64,000 bases of DNA, taken from Thiohalobacter thiocyanaticus (lineage in GTDB: Bacteria; Pseudomonadota; Gammaproteobacteria; Thiohalobacterales; Thiohalobacteraceae). Within the stretch, counting starts at the first letter, position 1, and each line of letters starts with the position of its first letter. Positions 42,241-52,452 of the stretch are shown here, one piece after another. The notes under the pieces were generated by a model. It had not been told where the DNA came from. It did no database searches and was given only the letters and a program-made list of their open reading frames with translations. The DNA lies in the NCBI RefSeq assembly GCF_003932505.1, contig NZ_QZMU01000001.1, forward strand, positions 2,170,001-2,234,000, in the 5' to 3' direction. The translations under genes and the position numbers were made by a program.

Positions 42241-42402
42241 TCAGAGTGGACGGTTGGCGTCACCGACATCCTCGATGAACTGGCTGTCCTCGAAGGGGTT
42301 GCTCGGTGCGAACAGGATCACGAAAACGAAGATGGCGACGATCAGGCCGAAGCCGATCAGCATGACGAGGATGTCCGTGGGCTTTTTCCTGCGCCTGGGC
42401 AT
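42241..42402 (-). CDS. Small membrane protein
   Basis: 53 residues from ATG 42402: basic MPRRRKKPTD, one transmembrane helix ILVMLIGFGLIVAIFVFVIL (about 11-30), then an acidic tail. A GGAGGG Shine-Dalgarno precedes the start, and a TATACT (42437-42442, minus strand) lies about 35 nt upstream. The gene ends 27 nt before the usp start. Function unknown. Confidence 0.65.
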   Translation of the reverse strand: MPRRRKKPTDILVMLIGFGLIVAIFVFVILFAPSNPFEDSQFIEDVGDANRPL

Positions 42403-42488
42403 GCCGGAGCCCTCCCTCCGTTGATTGCCTGATTCGAGTATATCGGCTGTCCCCGGGCGGGGAAAGCCTGGGCGCCTCTGCGTTGAAA

Positions 42489-43277
42489 TCATTCGGCTCC
42501 GGACGGCAGCGTGCTCAGGCGGGCGAATTCCTCCAGGCTGAGGGTCTCGGCGCGGCGGCCGGGATCGATGCCGGCGGCTTCCAGCTGTTCGGTGTGCAGT
42601 TCGCCCTTGAGGTTGTTGCGCAGGGTCTTGCGGCGGTGGGCGAAGGCCAGCCGCGTCCTGTCGGCAAAGGTGTCCGGGTCGATGACATAACGTGGAGTGG
42701 GCAGCGGAATCAGACGCACGCAGGCCGAGTCCACCTTCGGCGGCGGATGGAAGGCGCCCGGGCCCACGGTGAACAGCGGCTCGACCTCGCACAGCATCTG
42801 CAGCATCACCGACAGCCGGCCGTAGTCCCTGCCGCCCGGGGCGGCGGCCATGCGTTCGACCACCTCCTTCTGCAGGAGAAAGTGCATGTCGCGGATGCAG
42901 CCGGCTTGGCCCAGCAGATGGAACAGCAGCGGGGTGGAGATGTTATAGGGCAGGTTGCCCACAACCCGCAGCGGCGGCGGCTGCTCCAGGCCGCAGAAAT
43001 CGGTCTTCAATGCATCGGCGCTGTGGATGATCAGTTCGCCGGGGTGGGCATGGCGTTCGGTGTCCAGACGGGCGCACAGGTCGCGGTCCAGTTCGATGAC
43101 CTCCAGCCGGCCGAGGCGTTCCAGCAGCTGCCAGGTCAGTGCGCCCCGGCCGGGGCCGATCTCGACCAGCGCCTGGCCGGGCTGCGGGTCGATGGCGGCA
43201 AGGATGCGCTCGATGCTGCCGGGATCGTGGAGAAAATTCTGACCGAAGCGCTTGCGCGGCCGGTGGGCGGCGTTCAT
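42489..43277 (-). CDS. rsmA: 16S rRNA dimethyladenosine transferase
   Basis: KsgA enzyme that dimethylates A1518 and A1519 of 16S rRNA. 262 residues, [20 protein letters not shown] start; SAM loop [15 protein letters not shown] (about 38-52), catalytic NLPYNIST (about 107-114) and the C-terminal [11 protein letters not shown] (about 218-228). The start overlaps the pdxA stop by 4 nt (ATGA). Member of the conserved lptD-surA-pdxA-rsmA run. Confidence 0.97.
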   Translation of the reverse strand: MNAAHRPRKRFGQNFLHDPGSIERILAAIDPQPGQALVEIGPGRGALTWQLLERLGRLEVIELDRDLCARLDTERHAHPGELIIHSADALKTDFCGLEQPPPLRVVGNLPYNISTPLLFHLLGQAGCIRDMHFLLQKEVVERMAAAPGGRDYGRLSVMLQMLCEVEPLFTVGPGAFHPPPKVDSACVRLIPLPTPRYVIDPDTFADRTRLAFAHRRKTLRNNLKGELHTEQLEAAGIDPGRRAETLSLEEFARLSTLPSGAE

Positions 43278-44254
43278 CCCCGGTCCACCATGGCCAGCGC
43301 CGTGTCGATGGCCAGCCGCAGGCTGTCGCCGCGGGCCCGGCCACTGCCGGCCAGTTCCAGCGCGGTGCCGTGATCGACCGAGGTGCGCGCGAAGGGCAGG
43401 CCCAGGGTGATGTTCACGGCCCGGCCGAAGCCCTTGTACTTGAGTACCGGCAGGCCCTGATCGTGATACATGGCCAGCACCGCGTCGGCCTCGTCCAGGT
43501 ACCTGGGGGTGAACAGGGTGTCGGCCGGCAGCGGGCCGATGAGCTGCATGTGCTCGCGGCTGCGCAGTTCCTCCAGCACCGGGGCGATGATCTCGATCTC
43601 CTCGCGCCCGAGATGCCCGCCCTCGCCGGCGTGCGGATTGAGGCCGGCGACCAGGATGCGCGGCCGCGCCAGACCGAACCAGCGCTGCAGATCCCGGTGG
43701 AGGATGCGCAGCACCTGCCGCAGGCCGTCGCGGGTGATGTGGCGCGGGATATCGCTCACGGCCAGGTGGGTGGTGGCCAGGGCCACGCGCAGGCCCTCGG
43801 TGGCGAGCATCATCACCACGTTGGCCGTACCGGTGCGTTCGGCCAGGTATTCGGTATGGCCGGTGAAGGCGATGCCGGCCTCGTTGATCACGCCCTTGTG
43901 CAGGGGCGCGGTGACCAGGGCATCGAAGCGTCCGGCGATGCAGCCGTCGATGGCGGCATCCAGTGTATGCAGCACATAGGGGGCGTTGGCCGGGTCCAGG
44001 TGACCGCTGCGGCAGGGTCGGGCCAGTGAGATCGGCAGCACCTCCAGCCGTCCCGGGCGGTGGGTCTCGGTGGCCGGGCCCGTAGCGAGTTCGACCGCCA
44101 GGCCGAGTTCGTCCGCCCGCTGTGCCAGCAGGTTGGGATCGGCGATCACCGTAAGCGCGCAGGGCAGCTCGGAGGCGGCCAGGGCCAGGCACAGGTCGGG
44201 ACCGATGCCAGCGGGTTCGCCGGCGGTCAGGGCCAGGTGGACGGGGCTGGTCAT
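43274..44254 (-). CDS. pdxA: 4-hydroxythreonine-4-phosphate dehydrogenase
   Basis: Pyridoxal-phosphate biosynthesis enzyme, 326 residues. [19 protein letters not shown] (about 7-25) is the family opening. Metal and substrate residues appear in [20 protein letters not shown] (about 118-137) and [16 protein letters not shown] (about 200-215). [20 protein letters not shown] (about 265-284) is the late signature. Nine bases separate it from surA. Confidence 0.97.
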   Translation of the reverse strand: MTSPVHLALTAGEPAGIGPDLCLALAASELPCALTVIADPNLLAQRADELGLAVELATGPATETHRPGRLEVLPISLARPCRSGHLDPANAPYVLHTLDAAIDGCIAGRFDALVTAPLHKGVINEAGIAFTGHTEYLAERTGTANVVMMLATEGLRVALATTHLAVSDIPRHITRDGLRQVLRILHRDLQRWFGLARPRILVAGLNPHAGEGGHLGREEIEIIAPVLEELRSREHMQLIGPLPADTLFTPRYLDEADAVLAMYHDQGLPVLKYKGFGRAVNITLGLPFARTSVDHGTALELAGSGRARGDSLRLAIDTALAMVDRG

Positions 44255-44263
44255 GGCGTGGGC

Positions 44264-45571
44264 TCAGCCGGCGGAGGGCTCCAGCCGGTATTCGATATAG
44301 GATTCGTCACGCAACCGGCGCAGCCACAGCTCCATCTCCTCGTCGGTCTTGCGCTGGCGGATCATTTCCCGGGCGCGGGAGCGCTGATAGTCGTCCGTGC
44401 TGTCACGCTCGCGCCGCTCCAGCACCTGGATCAGGTGCCAACCGAAGCGGGTCTGGACCGGCTCGCTGATTTCACCGGGTTCGAGCCGGTTCATGGCCTC
44501 CTCGAACTCGGGCACCATGTCGCCCGGATTGACCCAGCCCAGATCGCCGCCGTTGGAGGCCGAGACCTTGTCGGTGGAGTGCGAGCGGGCCAGGTCGGCG
44601 AAATCTGCGCCGGTCTCCAGCCGGTCGCGCAGCTGTTCGATGCGCAGCCGGACCCCGGATTCGCTCAGCATCTCGTCGGGCTGGAGCAGGATATGGCGCA
44701 CCCGGCTCTGGGTGATGACGTGGCGTTCGTCACCGCGCACCTCGATCAGCTTGATGATGTGAAAGCCGCTGGGGCTGCGGATCAGATCGCTGATCTCGCC
44801 CGGCTGCATGTCCCGCACCACGTCGGCGAACAGGCTGGGCAGCTGGGCGGCCTTGCGCCAGCCCAGATCGCCGCCTTCCAGCGCGGTTTCGCTTTCCGAG
44901 ACGGCCACGGCGGTTTCGCTAAAATCGGCCCCGCCGCGCAGCCGTTCCAGCACCTCGCCGGCCTCGCGCTCGGCGGCCTGGATCTGTTCCGGCGCAGCGG
45001 CCTCGGGGGTGGCGATCAGGATATGGCCCAGGTGATAGTCCCGGGTCTGGTCGCTCCAGGCGGTCTGGCTGGCCAGCAGGTTGTCGACCTCCTGGTCGCT
45101 GATGTCGATGCGGTTGATCACCGTCTGCTGGCGCAGCCGGTTGATCATGATCTGGTTGCGCAGCTCCTCGCGAAAGGCCGCGTAGTCCATGCCCTCGCTT
45201 TCCAGGGTCTGGCGGAATTCGGTCAGGCTGACGCCGTTCTGGGCGGCGATATTGCGCAGATTGGCGTTGAGGGTTTCGTCATCGACCTCGATGTTGTTGC
45301 GCTCGGCCACCTGCAGCTGCAGCCGTTCCATGATCAGGCGCTCCAGCACCTGGCGCTCCAGCTGGGCCGGGTCGGGCGCCTGGGTGTCCTGCTGGGCCAG
45401 CTGGGAACGCACCAGCCGGACCTTGTCCTCCAGCTCGCTGGCGAGGATGACGTCGTCATTGACCACGGCCACGATCCGGTTGAGGGCCTGGGCGGCGGCC
45501 TGGACGGGCAGGCCCAGCAGCAGGCCCAGGAACAGGAATATCGGCAGGAATCTCGTATGCATGGTGGCCAT
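44264..45571 (-). CDS. surA: Periplasmic chaperone and peptidyl-prolyl isomerase SurA
   Basis: Escorts outer-membrane proteins, including LptD, through the periplasm. 435 residues, signal peptide FLPIFLFLGLLLGLPVQAAA ending near residue 27, then LNRIVAVVNDDVILASELED (about 29-48) of the N-terminal chaperone domain. Two parvulin domains follow: about 175-275 (GGDLGWRKAAQLPSLFADVV) and about 285-385 (NGGDLGWVNPGDMVPEFEEA). Complete. Confidence 0.97.
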   Translation of the reverse strand: MATMHTRFLPIFLFLGLLLGLPVQAAAQALNRIVAVVNDDVILASELEDKVRLVRSQLAQQDTQAPDPAQLERQVLERLIMERLQLQVAERNNIEVDDETLNANLRNIAAQNGVSLTEFRQTLESEGMDYAAFREELRNQIMINRLRQQTVINRIDISDQEVDNLLASQTAWSDQTRDYHLGHILIATPEAAAPEQIQAAEREAGEVLERLRGGADFSETAVAVSESETALEGGDLGWRKAAQLPSLFADVVRDMQPGEISDLIRSPSGFHIIKLIEVRGDERHVITQSRVRHILLQPDEMLSESGVRLRIEQLRDRLETGADFADLARSHSTDKVSASNGGDLGWVNPGDMVPEFEEAMNRLEPGEISEPVQTRFGWHLIQVLERRERDSTDDYQRSRAREMIRQRKTDEEMELWLRRLRDESYIEYRLEPSAG

Positions 45572-45600
45572 GATATCAGATGTGATCCGTTCGGATAGGC

Positions 45601-48021
45601 TCAGGGGCGATAGCCGAGCACGCTCTGCTCGATCAGCTCCTGGACCGGCTGGCCCAGGCTGGTCAGGCCCTTGAGCTCGAACTGCAGCATGATCGCCAGG
45701 TTGCGTTCGCCGGTGCTGCCGGCGGTGCCGCTGGTGACCGAGTTGATGAAGTCGCGTACCGCCAGCCGGGCGATCCAGCAGCAGCTTTCGTATTCCACTC
45801 CGGCCAGGGCCTCGAGCAGCTGGTCCTCCTCCAGCGAATAGTACCAGCGGCCCACGACGTGCCAGCGCTCGTTCAGGTACCAGAAGCCGTTGATGTCGAT
45901 CTGCTCCAGGCTGCCCTCGCGGAAGCGGTGGGACAGATTGAGGATGTGGCGGGGATCCGGGCGGTATTGCAGGCGGTAGCTCTGGCGGTCAATCCCTTCG
46001 GCCTCGGGGTCGTACTGGATGCCGGCATTGAAGGACAGGGCCCGGGTCAGATTCCAGTTGAGATCGGCGACGATGTTGGAACTGTCGCGCGTCTCGGGGG
46101 CCTGGCCCGGGTTGAGGGTGACCTTGCGGTCGCGGAAATAATAGAGCTGGCCGATGCCGAAGCGCAGCTGCTCGTAGCCGGTACGCGGATCCAGGATGCG
46201 GGAGGTGACGGCGGCGGCGAGCTGGTTGGCGTCGCCGAAGCGGTCGTGGCCGGTGAAACGGTTGACGGCGAACAGTTGCGAGAAGCGGAAGTCCGACAGG
46301 CCGGTGTCGAAGCGCGGAATGTCGTCCTGATTCTCATGGGGTGCGTAGAGATAGAACAGCCGCGGTTCCAGGGTGTGCAGATACGCGTCCTCACCCCAGC
46401 GCATATCGCGCTCCAGGAACAGGCTGGCATCCAGATAGCCATAGGGCACGGTCAGGTCGGGCTCGTCCGGGTCGCCCGTGGCGGTGTTGTCGAGCTGGTA
46501 ACGGGTATGGCTCACGCCCACACCGGGGGTGAGGTGATAGGCGTTGCGCAGCCAGGGCAGTTCCAGCACCGGGTCCAGGTGGGCCCGTGTTCCGGTGATA
46601 CGGCTGTCATGCTCGAAACGCACCAGTTCGCTGTTGAAATGCAGATCCAGTCCCCAGGGGTTCCAGCCCGGGGCCGGGCGGGCTCTGAACAGCAGCTGCG
46701 GCAGGCGTTGGAACGGTTCAGTGCTGATGCTGGGGTCGGTGATCACATAATCATCGACCCGGCCGGTGAGGCTCCAACCGGTGCCCAGGTAACGGGCCTG
46801 GGCGTAACGGCGGATGTAGGTGCGGCTGGTGTCGTCCAGGTTGCTGCCCAGGTCCTCGAAATAATGCCGGTCGGAGATATCGAGGAAATCGACCTGGGTG
46901 CTCAGGCGCGGGCTCAGCCGGGCCTGGTGCTCGAAGCCGATGAGGTAGCGGTTGTCGTCGAATTCCTGGTCCGAGGGCAGTCCTTCCAGGTCAAGCTGAC
47001 CGGAATGGTTCGGCTGCAGGAAACGGTACTCGCCGATCAGCTGCACGCCGCGCTTGCTCATCAGGCGCGGCGTGATGGTGGCGTCATGGTTCGGTGCGAT
47101 GTTCCAGTAATAGGGGACGGAGATGTCGGCCCCGGTTTCCTCCGAGGCGCCCAGGCTGGGCACCAGGAAGCCGGACTTGCGCCGGTCGTCCAGCGGGAAG
47201 CTCAGGTAGGGCGTGTACAGGATCGGTACGTCCTTGATACGCAGGGTGGCGTGCCAGGCACGGCCCTCGCCCTTGTCGGTGTGCAGGTAGACCTCGCGGG
47301 CCTGGATGTGCCAGTCGTCGCGGCCGGGGTCGCAGGTGGTGTAGGTGGCATCTTCCAGACGCTTGAGTATGTCCGAGTCCTGGTGGGCGACTTCGGCCAC
47401 GCCGCGGCCGTGGCGCTGCGGCATCTGGTAAGTGATCCGATGGATCTCGCCCGTGTCCTCGGCCAGGTTGAGGTGACCCCATTCGCCCTGGACCAGGATG
47501 TCGGGCTGTTCGATGCGCAGACTGCCTTCGGCGTCGAGCCGGCCGTCGGCATCGCGGTAGGTCAGCCGCTCGGCCAGGATGCGTTCACCGCCGCTTTCGG
47601 CCAGGGCATTGCCGGTGAGGATGTAGACCTCCTGCTGGCGGATCTCGGCGGTGTCGCCTTCCAGGTAGGTGTGGGTCTGACCGGACGCCGGCAGGGGCGC
47701 CGAAGGCCGCGGCGCGGGGCGGCACAGGCGCCAGGTGGGATCGCTGTCGGGCGGTGGCGTAATCGGCGCCGGGCGTGCGCCATCCGCGGCCGCCGGCGTC
47801 CGGGGGCTGGACTCGCCTGCCGCGATGGGCGGGGGCTCGGGGGTCTCCGGCTGCGCCGTGGCGCCGGCCGTACCTGCCGGCGAGCCGGCGGGCCGGCAGT
47901 CCCAGCCACCGCCGTCGGTTGCGGGCAGGCACTGCCAGGTGTCGGCAGGGAGGCTGGCGGCCAGCAGGCGGGGGCTGCAGGCGGCACAGGCCAGCAGGAT
48001 CAGAAACTGGGGTCGGGTCAC
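45601..48021 (-). CDS. lptD: LPS-assembly protein LptD
   Basis: Outer-membrane translocon for lipopolysaccharide, with LptE. 806 residues, GTG start, signal peptide through LLACAACSPRLLAA (about 9-22). A low-complexity Pro/Ala region precedes the periplasmic LptA-like jellyroll (TYLEGDTAEIRQQEVYILTG, about 115-134), then the C-terminal beta-barrel. The disulfide partners are visible as N-terminal WQCLP and WDCRP and the adjacent pair in YESCCWIARLAV near 745. First gene of the surA-pdxA-rsmA run. Confidence 0.97.
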   Translation of the reverse strand: MTRPQFLILLACAACSPRLLAASLPADTWQCLPATDGGGWDCRPAGSPAGTAGATAQPETPEPPPIAAGESSPRTPAAADGARPAPITPPPDSDPTWRLCRPAPRPSAPLPASGQTHTYLEGDTAEIRQQEVYILTGNALAESGGERILAERLTYRDADGRLDAEGSLRIEQPDILVQGEWGHLNLAEDTGEIHRITYQMPQRHGRGVAEVAHQDSDILKRLEDATYTTCDPGRDDWHIQAREVYLHTDKGEGRAWHATLRIKDVPILYTPYLSFPLDDRRKSGFLVPSLGASEETGADISVPYYWNIAPNHDATITPRLMSKRGVQLIGEYRFLQPNHSGQLDLEGLPSDQEFDDNRYLIGFEHQARLSPRLSTQVDFLDISDRHYFEDLGSNLDDTSRTYIRRYAQARYLGTGWSLTGRVDDYVITDPSISTEPFQRLPQLLFRARPAPGWNPWGLDLHFNSELVRFEHDSRITGTRAHLDPVLELPWLRNAYHLTPGVGVSHTRYQLDNTATGDPDEPDLTVPYGYLDASLFLERDMRWGEDAYLHTLEPRLFYLYAPHENQDDIPRFDTGLSDFRFSQLFAVNRFTGHDRFGDANQLAAAVTSRILDPRTGYEQLRFGIGQLYYFRDRKVTLNPGQAPETRDSSNIVADLNWNLTRALSFNAGIQYDPEAEGIDRQSYRLQYRPDPRHILNLSHRFREGSLEQIDINGFWYLNERWHVVGRWYYSLEEDQLLEALAGVEYESCCWIARLAVRDFINSVTSGTAGSTGERNLAIMLQFELKGLTSLGQPVQELIEQSVLGYRP

Positions 48022-48114
48022 GGTTGGCTTGTATCTTTATGTTTGCAAAGGTTCCTGGCGGGCGCCCCGTAAAATCGCATAGAATGAGGTTTCCTTCAAA
48101 TCCTGCCCGCTTTC

Positions 48115-49308
48115 GTGCCGCCCGGTTCCCGCTTCGTGACGAAATTCAAGTTCCCGTACAAGCCCCTGTCGCTGCTTGCCCTGGTCGCGGTCGCGGCCGC
48201 ACTGGTGCTGACCCGGCCGGAGCCGCCGCCGGCCGCCGGTGAGCCACCGCCGCTGCGGGTACAGGTGGTCAGGGTCGATCAGGTCGACGTGGCGCCGGTG
48301 GAAACGGTCACCGGCCGGCTGCAGGCGGCGCGGCGCAGTCAGCTGCGGTTCGAAGTCGGCGGCCGGGTGGTGGCGCGCGAGGTGGAGCCGGGCATGCAGG
48401 TGGACGCCGGACAGGTCCTGCTGCGGCTGGATGACGGCGATTTCCGCACCGCCGTGGTCGAGGCCGAGGCGCAGTTGTCCCAGGAGCAGACCCAGCTGAC
48501 CCGCGACCGGCGGCTGCTGGCGCTGGCGCGTGACAATGCGGCGCTGCAGCGCGCCGAAGTGCAGCGACTGGAGTCGCTGAGTTCGCGCTCCCTCGGCTCT
48601 GCCAGTCAGCTGGATGCGGCCCGGGGTCGTCTGCTGCAGCTCGAATCGGAACTGGCCCAGCTGCAGGCCGGCGTGGACAGCGCCGAGGCGCGCCTGGCGC
48701 TGCGCCGGGCCGCGCTGGAACGGGCCGAGCGCGATCTCGCGCGCAGCGTGCTGCAGGCGCCCTTCGCCGGGATGGTCAACGCGGTCATGCTGGAGCCCGG
48801 CGACTATGTCGCCCCCGGGGGGGAGGCGGCGGTGCTGATCGATCCCGCGCAGCTGGATTTCTATGTCGAGCTGCGCGGCGAGGTGGCCCGCGCCCTGGAG
48901 CGCGGCCAGACCGTGGTGGTCAGTGTTGACGGCCGGCCCCTGGAAGGCCGTATTCTGGCCCTGCAGGAGCAGCCGGACGAGACCACCTTCACCCATGCCG
49001 TGCGGGTGCGTCTGGACGGCGGCCAGGCAGCCCCCGGCCAGGTGGCCACGGCGGCGTTCCCCCTGCGCCGGCGCGAAGCCGCCCTGCTCATCCCTGTGAC
49101 CGCGGTCCTGCGTGACGAGGGCCGCAGCTACGTGTTCCGGGTCCGCGACGGACGACTGGAGCGGATCCGGGTCGAGCTGGGGCTGCGCCTGGAGGCGCGC
49201 TATATCGTCACCGCCGGACTGGCGGCGGGCCAGCTCATCGTGGCCCGCGACGTGGCTGCGCTGAGCGACGGCCAGTCGGTCGAGATCATCGGCGCCACCG
49301 ACCGGTAA
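48115..49308 (+). CDS. RND efflux periplasmic adaptor subunit
   Basis: Membrane-fusion protein of a tripartite pump. 397 residues from GTG 48115; a second GTG at 48136 giving TKFKFPYKPLSLLALVAV is equally likely as start, and neither has a strong Shine-Dalgarno. One N-terminal hydrophobic anchor, then lipoyl halves (RSQLRFEVGGRVVAREVEPG about 72-91), a coiled-coil hairpin (about 110-200) and barrel domains (SVLQAPFAGMVNAVMLEPGD about 210-229). Followed after 9 nt by its permease. No outer-membrane factor gene is nearby, so it likely uses a shared TolC. Confidence 0.92.
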   Translation: MPPGSRFVTKFKFPYKPLSLLALVAVAAALVLTRPEPPPAAGEPPPLRVQVVRVDQVDVAPVETVTGRLQAARRSQLRFEVGGRVVAREVEPGMQVDAGQVLLRLDDGDFRTAVVEAEAQLSQEQTQLTRDRRLLALARDNAALQRAEVQRLESLSSRSLGSASQLDAARGRLLQLESELAQLQAGVDSAEARLALRRAALERAERDLARSVLQAPFAGMVNAVMLEPGDYVAPGGEAAVLIDPAQLDFYVELRGEVARALERGQTVVVSVDGRPLEGRILALQEQPDETTFTHAVRVRLDGGQAAPGQVATAAFPLRRREAALLIPVTAVLRDEGRSYVFRVRDGRLERIRVELGLRLEARYIVTAGLAAGQLIVARDVAALSDGQSVEIIGATDR

Positions 49309-49317
49309 TCGCCGCCC

Positions 49318-52300
49318 ATGATCCGTTACGCCATCGATCATCCTCTGATCATCAACCTGCTGCTGGCCGTGTTGGTGATCATCGGGGTGACCTCCTGGCT
49401 GGCCATGCCCCAGGAGATGTTCCCGGTGGTGGAAAAGGACATGGTGCGCATCGACACCATCTTCGAGGGTGCCTCGCCGGAGGAGGTCGAGCAGCAGGTG
49501 ACCCTGCCCATCGAGGACGCCTTCGACGGCATGTCCGACATCGAGACCCTGACCTCGACCAGCAACGAGGGCATGTCGACCGTCACCATCGAGCTCAAGC
49601 CCACGGCCGACGTGGACCAGTTCATGCGCGATGCCCAGACCGCGCTGGACCAGATCGACGACCTGCCGGAAGAGGCCGAAGAGCCGGAACTGCGCCGCCT
49701 GGAGACGCGCTTCCCCGTCATCAGCATGAGCCTGTACGGCGAGGTGGCGCGCGGCTACCTCTACGACGCGGCCGAGGACGTCAAGCGGCGCATGCTCAAC
49801 GTGCCGGGCGTGGCGGCGGTGGGCGTGGCCGGCGACCGCGAGTGGGAGCTGTGGATCGAGATCGACCCGCATGTGCTGGCCGCCTACCGGGTGGCGGTCA
49901 CCGACGTGGTGCGGGCGGTGCGCGAGAACCTGCGCGATCTGCCGGGCGGCTCGATCGAGGCCGCCGAGGGCGACATCCTGCTGCGCGGCAAGGGCGCCCG
50001 GCCGACGCCGGACGAGGTGGCGCAGATCGTGGTGCGCTCGCGCACCGGCGGTGGCCAGCTCACCCTGGGCATGCTGGCCGAGGTCGGACTGCGGCTGGAG
50101 GAGCCGTTGACACTGGGCCGCTTCAACGGCAAGCCCTCGGTCAACCTGACGGTGACCAAGACCGCCGACGCCTCCACCATCGATGTCTCCGAACGCATCC
50201 GTGCCCTGGCCGCGCAGCTCGACCGCGAACTGCCGCCCAGCATCCGCACCGGCCTGTTCAGCGATCTCTCGGTGTATGTGAAGAACCGCCTGGACACGGT
50301 CAAATCCTCCGGCGCCGTGGGTCTGGTGCTGCTGTTGCTGTCGCTGTACCTGTTGCTCAATTTCCGCATCGCGCTCATCACGGCGCTGGGCATCCCGATC
50401 TCCTTCCTGGTGGCGGTGGCCGCCATCCACTACCTGGGCTTCACCATCAACATGGTGTCCCTGTTCGCCTTCCTGATCGCCCTGGGCCTGATCGTCGATG
50501 ATGCCATCATCGTCAACGAGAACATCTATCGCCACATGGAGGAGGGCCGGCCCGCCCGGCAAGCGGCCGAGATGGGCGCGCGCGAGGTGTTCTGGCCGGT
50601 GATGGCCGCCACCGCCACCACCGTGGCCGCCTTCATTCCCATGTTCGCCATCGGCGGCACCATGGGCGCCTTCATCCAGGTCATCCCGGTGGTGGTCAGC
50701 GCCGCCCTGATCGGCTCGCTGTGGGAGGCCTTCGGCGTACTGCCCTCGCATGCCAATGAACTGCTCAGAGTCAGCCCCCCGGGCGGGCGGCGTCGCCGTG
50801 TCGACTGGCAGGCCTGGCTGCGACGTTATCTCGGGGTGCTGGACTGGAGCCTGCGCAACCGCTACTTCGTCACTCTGTTCGCTGTTCTGGTGCTGGTGGT
50901 GGCGCTCATTTATGCGCTGACGCGCCTGCCCTACGAACAGTTCGGCAATGTCGATATCGGCCAGTTCTTCGTCAACGCCGAGGCCCCCAACACCTATAGT
51001 CTGGAGGACTCCGAACGGCTGGCGCGCGACATGGAGCGGGTGGTGTTCGAGACCCTGGACGAGCATGAACTGGACACCCTGCTCACCAACGTCGGCGTGA
51101 GCCTGATCGATTTCAACCGCTCGAAAATGGGCAGTCATTACATCCAGCTCATCATTGACCTGAAAAAGCCCCGGCCGCGCGGTTTCATTGAACGTTTCGT
51201 CAATCCGGTGGTGAATCTCAGCTTCAGCTGGGAGGGTGAACGCGAGCGCCGGACCGAGGCCATCATCAACGACATCCGCCAGCGCCTGCAGCGTCTGCCG
51301 GGGCTGCAGCGCATGTCCATCCTGCGTCCGCAGGGCGGTCCGGCCGGCGCCGACATCGAGGTCGGGGTGGTGGGGCGCGACATCGACCGGCTGCGGGTCG
51401 AGGCCGAGCGTGTTATGGACTGGCTGCGCCGTCAGCCCGGCGTGTATGACGTGCAGCAGGACCTGGAGACCGGCAAGCTGGAATACCTGTACCGGCTGAA
51501 CGCGCGCGGGCGCGAGCTGGGTATCGCCCAGGAGCAGCTGGCGCAGGCGGTGCGCACCGGCTACCTGGGCCAGGAAGTGGTGCAGGTCACCCACCGCGAG
51601 GAGCGTATCCCGGCGCGGGTCATCTATACCGAGGCTGTGCGTGAGCAGGCGCAGCTGGAGGCGCTGCCGGTGGTGCTGGCCGACGGCCGGCTGGTCTACC
51701 TGGGCGATGTCGCCAGCCTGGAGCTGGACCGCGGCCTGAGTACCATTCACCGCCGCGACGGCCAGCGCCTGGCCACCATCACCGCCGAGGTCGACAGCCG
51801 GATCAATACCTCGCTGGAGGTGGCAGACGGCCTGCGCGCGGCCTTCCCGGAACTGGACCGCGCCGACAGCGATTACCGGCTGCTGTTCCTGGGTGAGAAG
51901 AAGGAGGCGGCCGATTCCATGGCCGACGCCCGGCGGGCGTTGATCATCTCGCTGTTCATCATCTTTCTGATCCTGGCCGCCCTGTTCAATTCCATCCTGG
52001 ACCCGCTGGTGGTGATGTTCGCGATCCCCTTTGGTCTGGTCGGGGTGGTGTTCGGGCACGCCCTGTTCGACTACAACCTGCAGTTCCTGTCAGTGATCGG
52101 CTTCCTGGCGCTGACCGGTATCGTGGTCAATGACTCGCTCATCCTGGTGGACTTCGCCAAGAAACGCCGCGCCGCCGGGCTGGACCGCATCCAGGCGCTG
52201 GTCGAGGCCGGCCGGGTGCGCATCCGGCCCATCCTGCTCACCAGTGTGACCACCTTCCTGGGTATCTCGCCGCTGATCTTCTTCGCCAGTGGCCAGACCG

Positions 52301-52446
52301 CCTTCCTCTCGCCCATGGCGGTGAGCCTGGGATTCGGGTTAATGTTTGCTACGGCGCTGATCCTGGTCGGCGTGCCCTGTTTCTATCTCATTGCCGATGA
52401 CCTGCGCGCCAGGGTCAGGGGGCGGTGGCTGCCGGCGAAAGCTTGA
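49318..52446 (+). CDS. RND efflux permease (AcrB/HAE-like)
   Basis: 1042 residues, twelve transmembrane helices and two large periplasmic loops, normal length. TM1 begins the protein (MIRYAIDHPLIINLLLAVLV). The proton-relay aspartates are in LGLIVDDAIIVNENIYRHME (about 391-410). Late motifs GLVGVVFGHALFDYNLQFLS and ALTGIVVNDSLILVDFAKKR match hydrophobic/amphiphile efflux permeases. Drug class cannot be inferred. The pump lies between lptD and amgK-murU, which are neighbours in Pseudomonas. Confidence 0.94.
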   Translation: MIRYAIDHPLIINLLLAVLVIIGVTSWLAMPQEMFPVVEKDMVRIDTIFEGASPEEVEQQVTLPIEDAFDGMSDIETLTSTSNEGMSTVTIELKPTADVDQFMRDAQTALDQIDDLPEEAEEPELRRLETRFPVISMSLYGEVARGYLYDAAEDVKRRMLNVPGVAAVGVAGDREWELWIEIDPHVLAAYRVAVTDVVRAVRENLRDLPGGSIEAAEGDILLRGKGARPTPDEVAQIVVRSRTGGGQLTLGMLAEVGLRLEEPLTLGRFNGKPSVNLTVTKTADASTIDVSERIRALAAQLDRELPPSIRTGLFSDLSVYVKNRLDTVKSSGAVGLVLLLLSLYLLLNFRIALITALGIPISFLVAVAAIHYLGFTINMVSLFAFLIALGLIVDDAIIVNENIYRHMEEGRPARQAAEMGAREVFWPVMAATATTVAAFIPMFAIGGTMGAFIQVIPVVVSAALIGSLWEAFGVLPSHANELLRVSPPGGRRRRVDWQAWLRRYLGVLDWSLRNRYFVTLFAVLVLVVALIYALTRLPYEQFGNVDIGQFFVNAEAPNTYSLEDSERLARDMERVVFETLDEHELDTLLTNVGVSLIDFNRSKMGSHYIQLIIDLKKPRPRGFIERFVNPVVNLSFSWEGERERRTEAIINDIRQRLQRLPGLQRMSILRPQGGPAGADIEVGVVGRDIDRLRVEAERVMDWLRRQPGVYDVQQDLETGKLEYLYRLNARGRELGIAQEQLAQAVRTGYLGQEVVQVTHREERIPARVIYTEAVREQAQLEALPVVLADGRLVYLGDVASLELDRGLSTIHRRDGQRLATITAEVDSRINTSLEVADGLRAAFPELDRADSDYRLLFLGEKKEAADSMADARRALIISLFIIFLILAALFNSILDPLVVMFAIPFGLVGVVFGHALFDYNLQFLSVIGFLALTGIVVNDSLILVDFAKKRRAAGLDRIQALVEAGRVRIRPILLTSVTTFLGISPLIFFASGQTAFLSPMAVSLGFGLMFATALILVGVPCFYLIADDLRARVRGRWLPAKA

Positions 52447-52452
52447 ATATCA

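Noticed and set aside
48022-48114. Sigma-E promoter for lptD
   Set aside because: A GGAACCTT resembling the -35 is present on the minus strand, but no matching -10 was found at the right distance.
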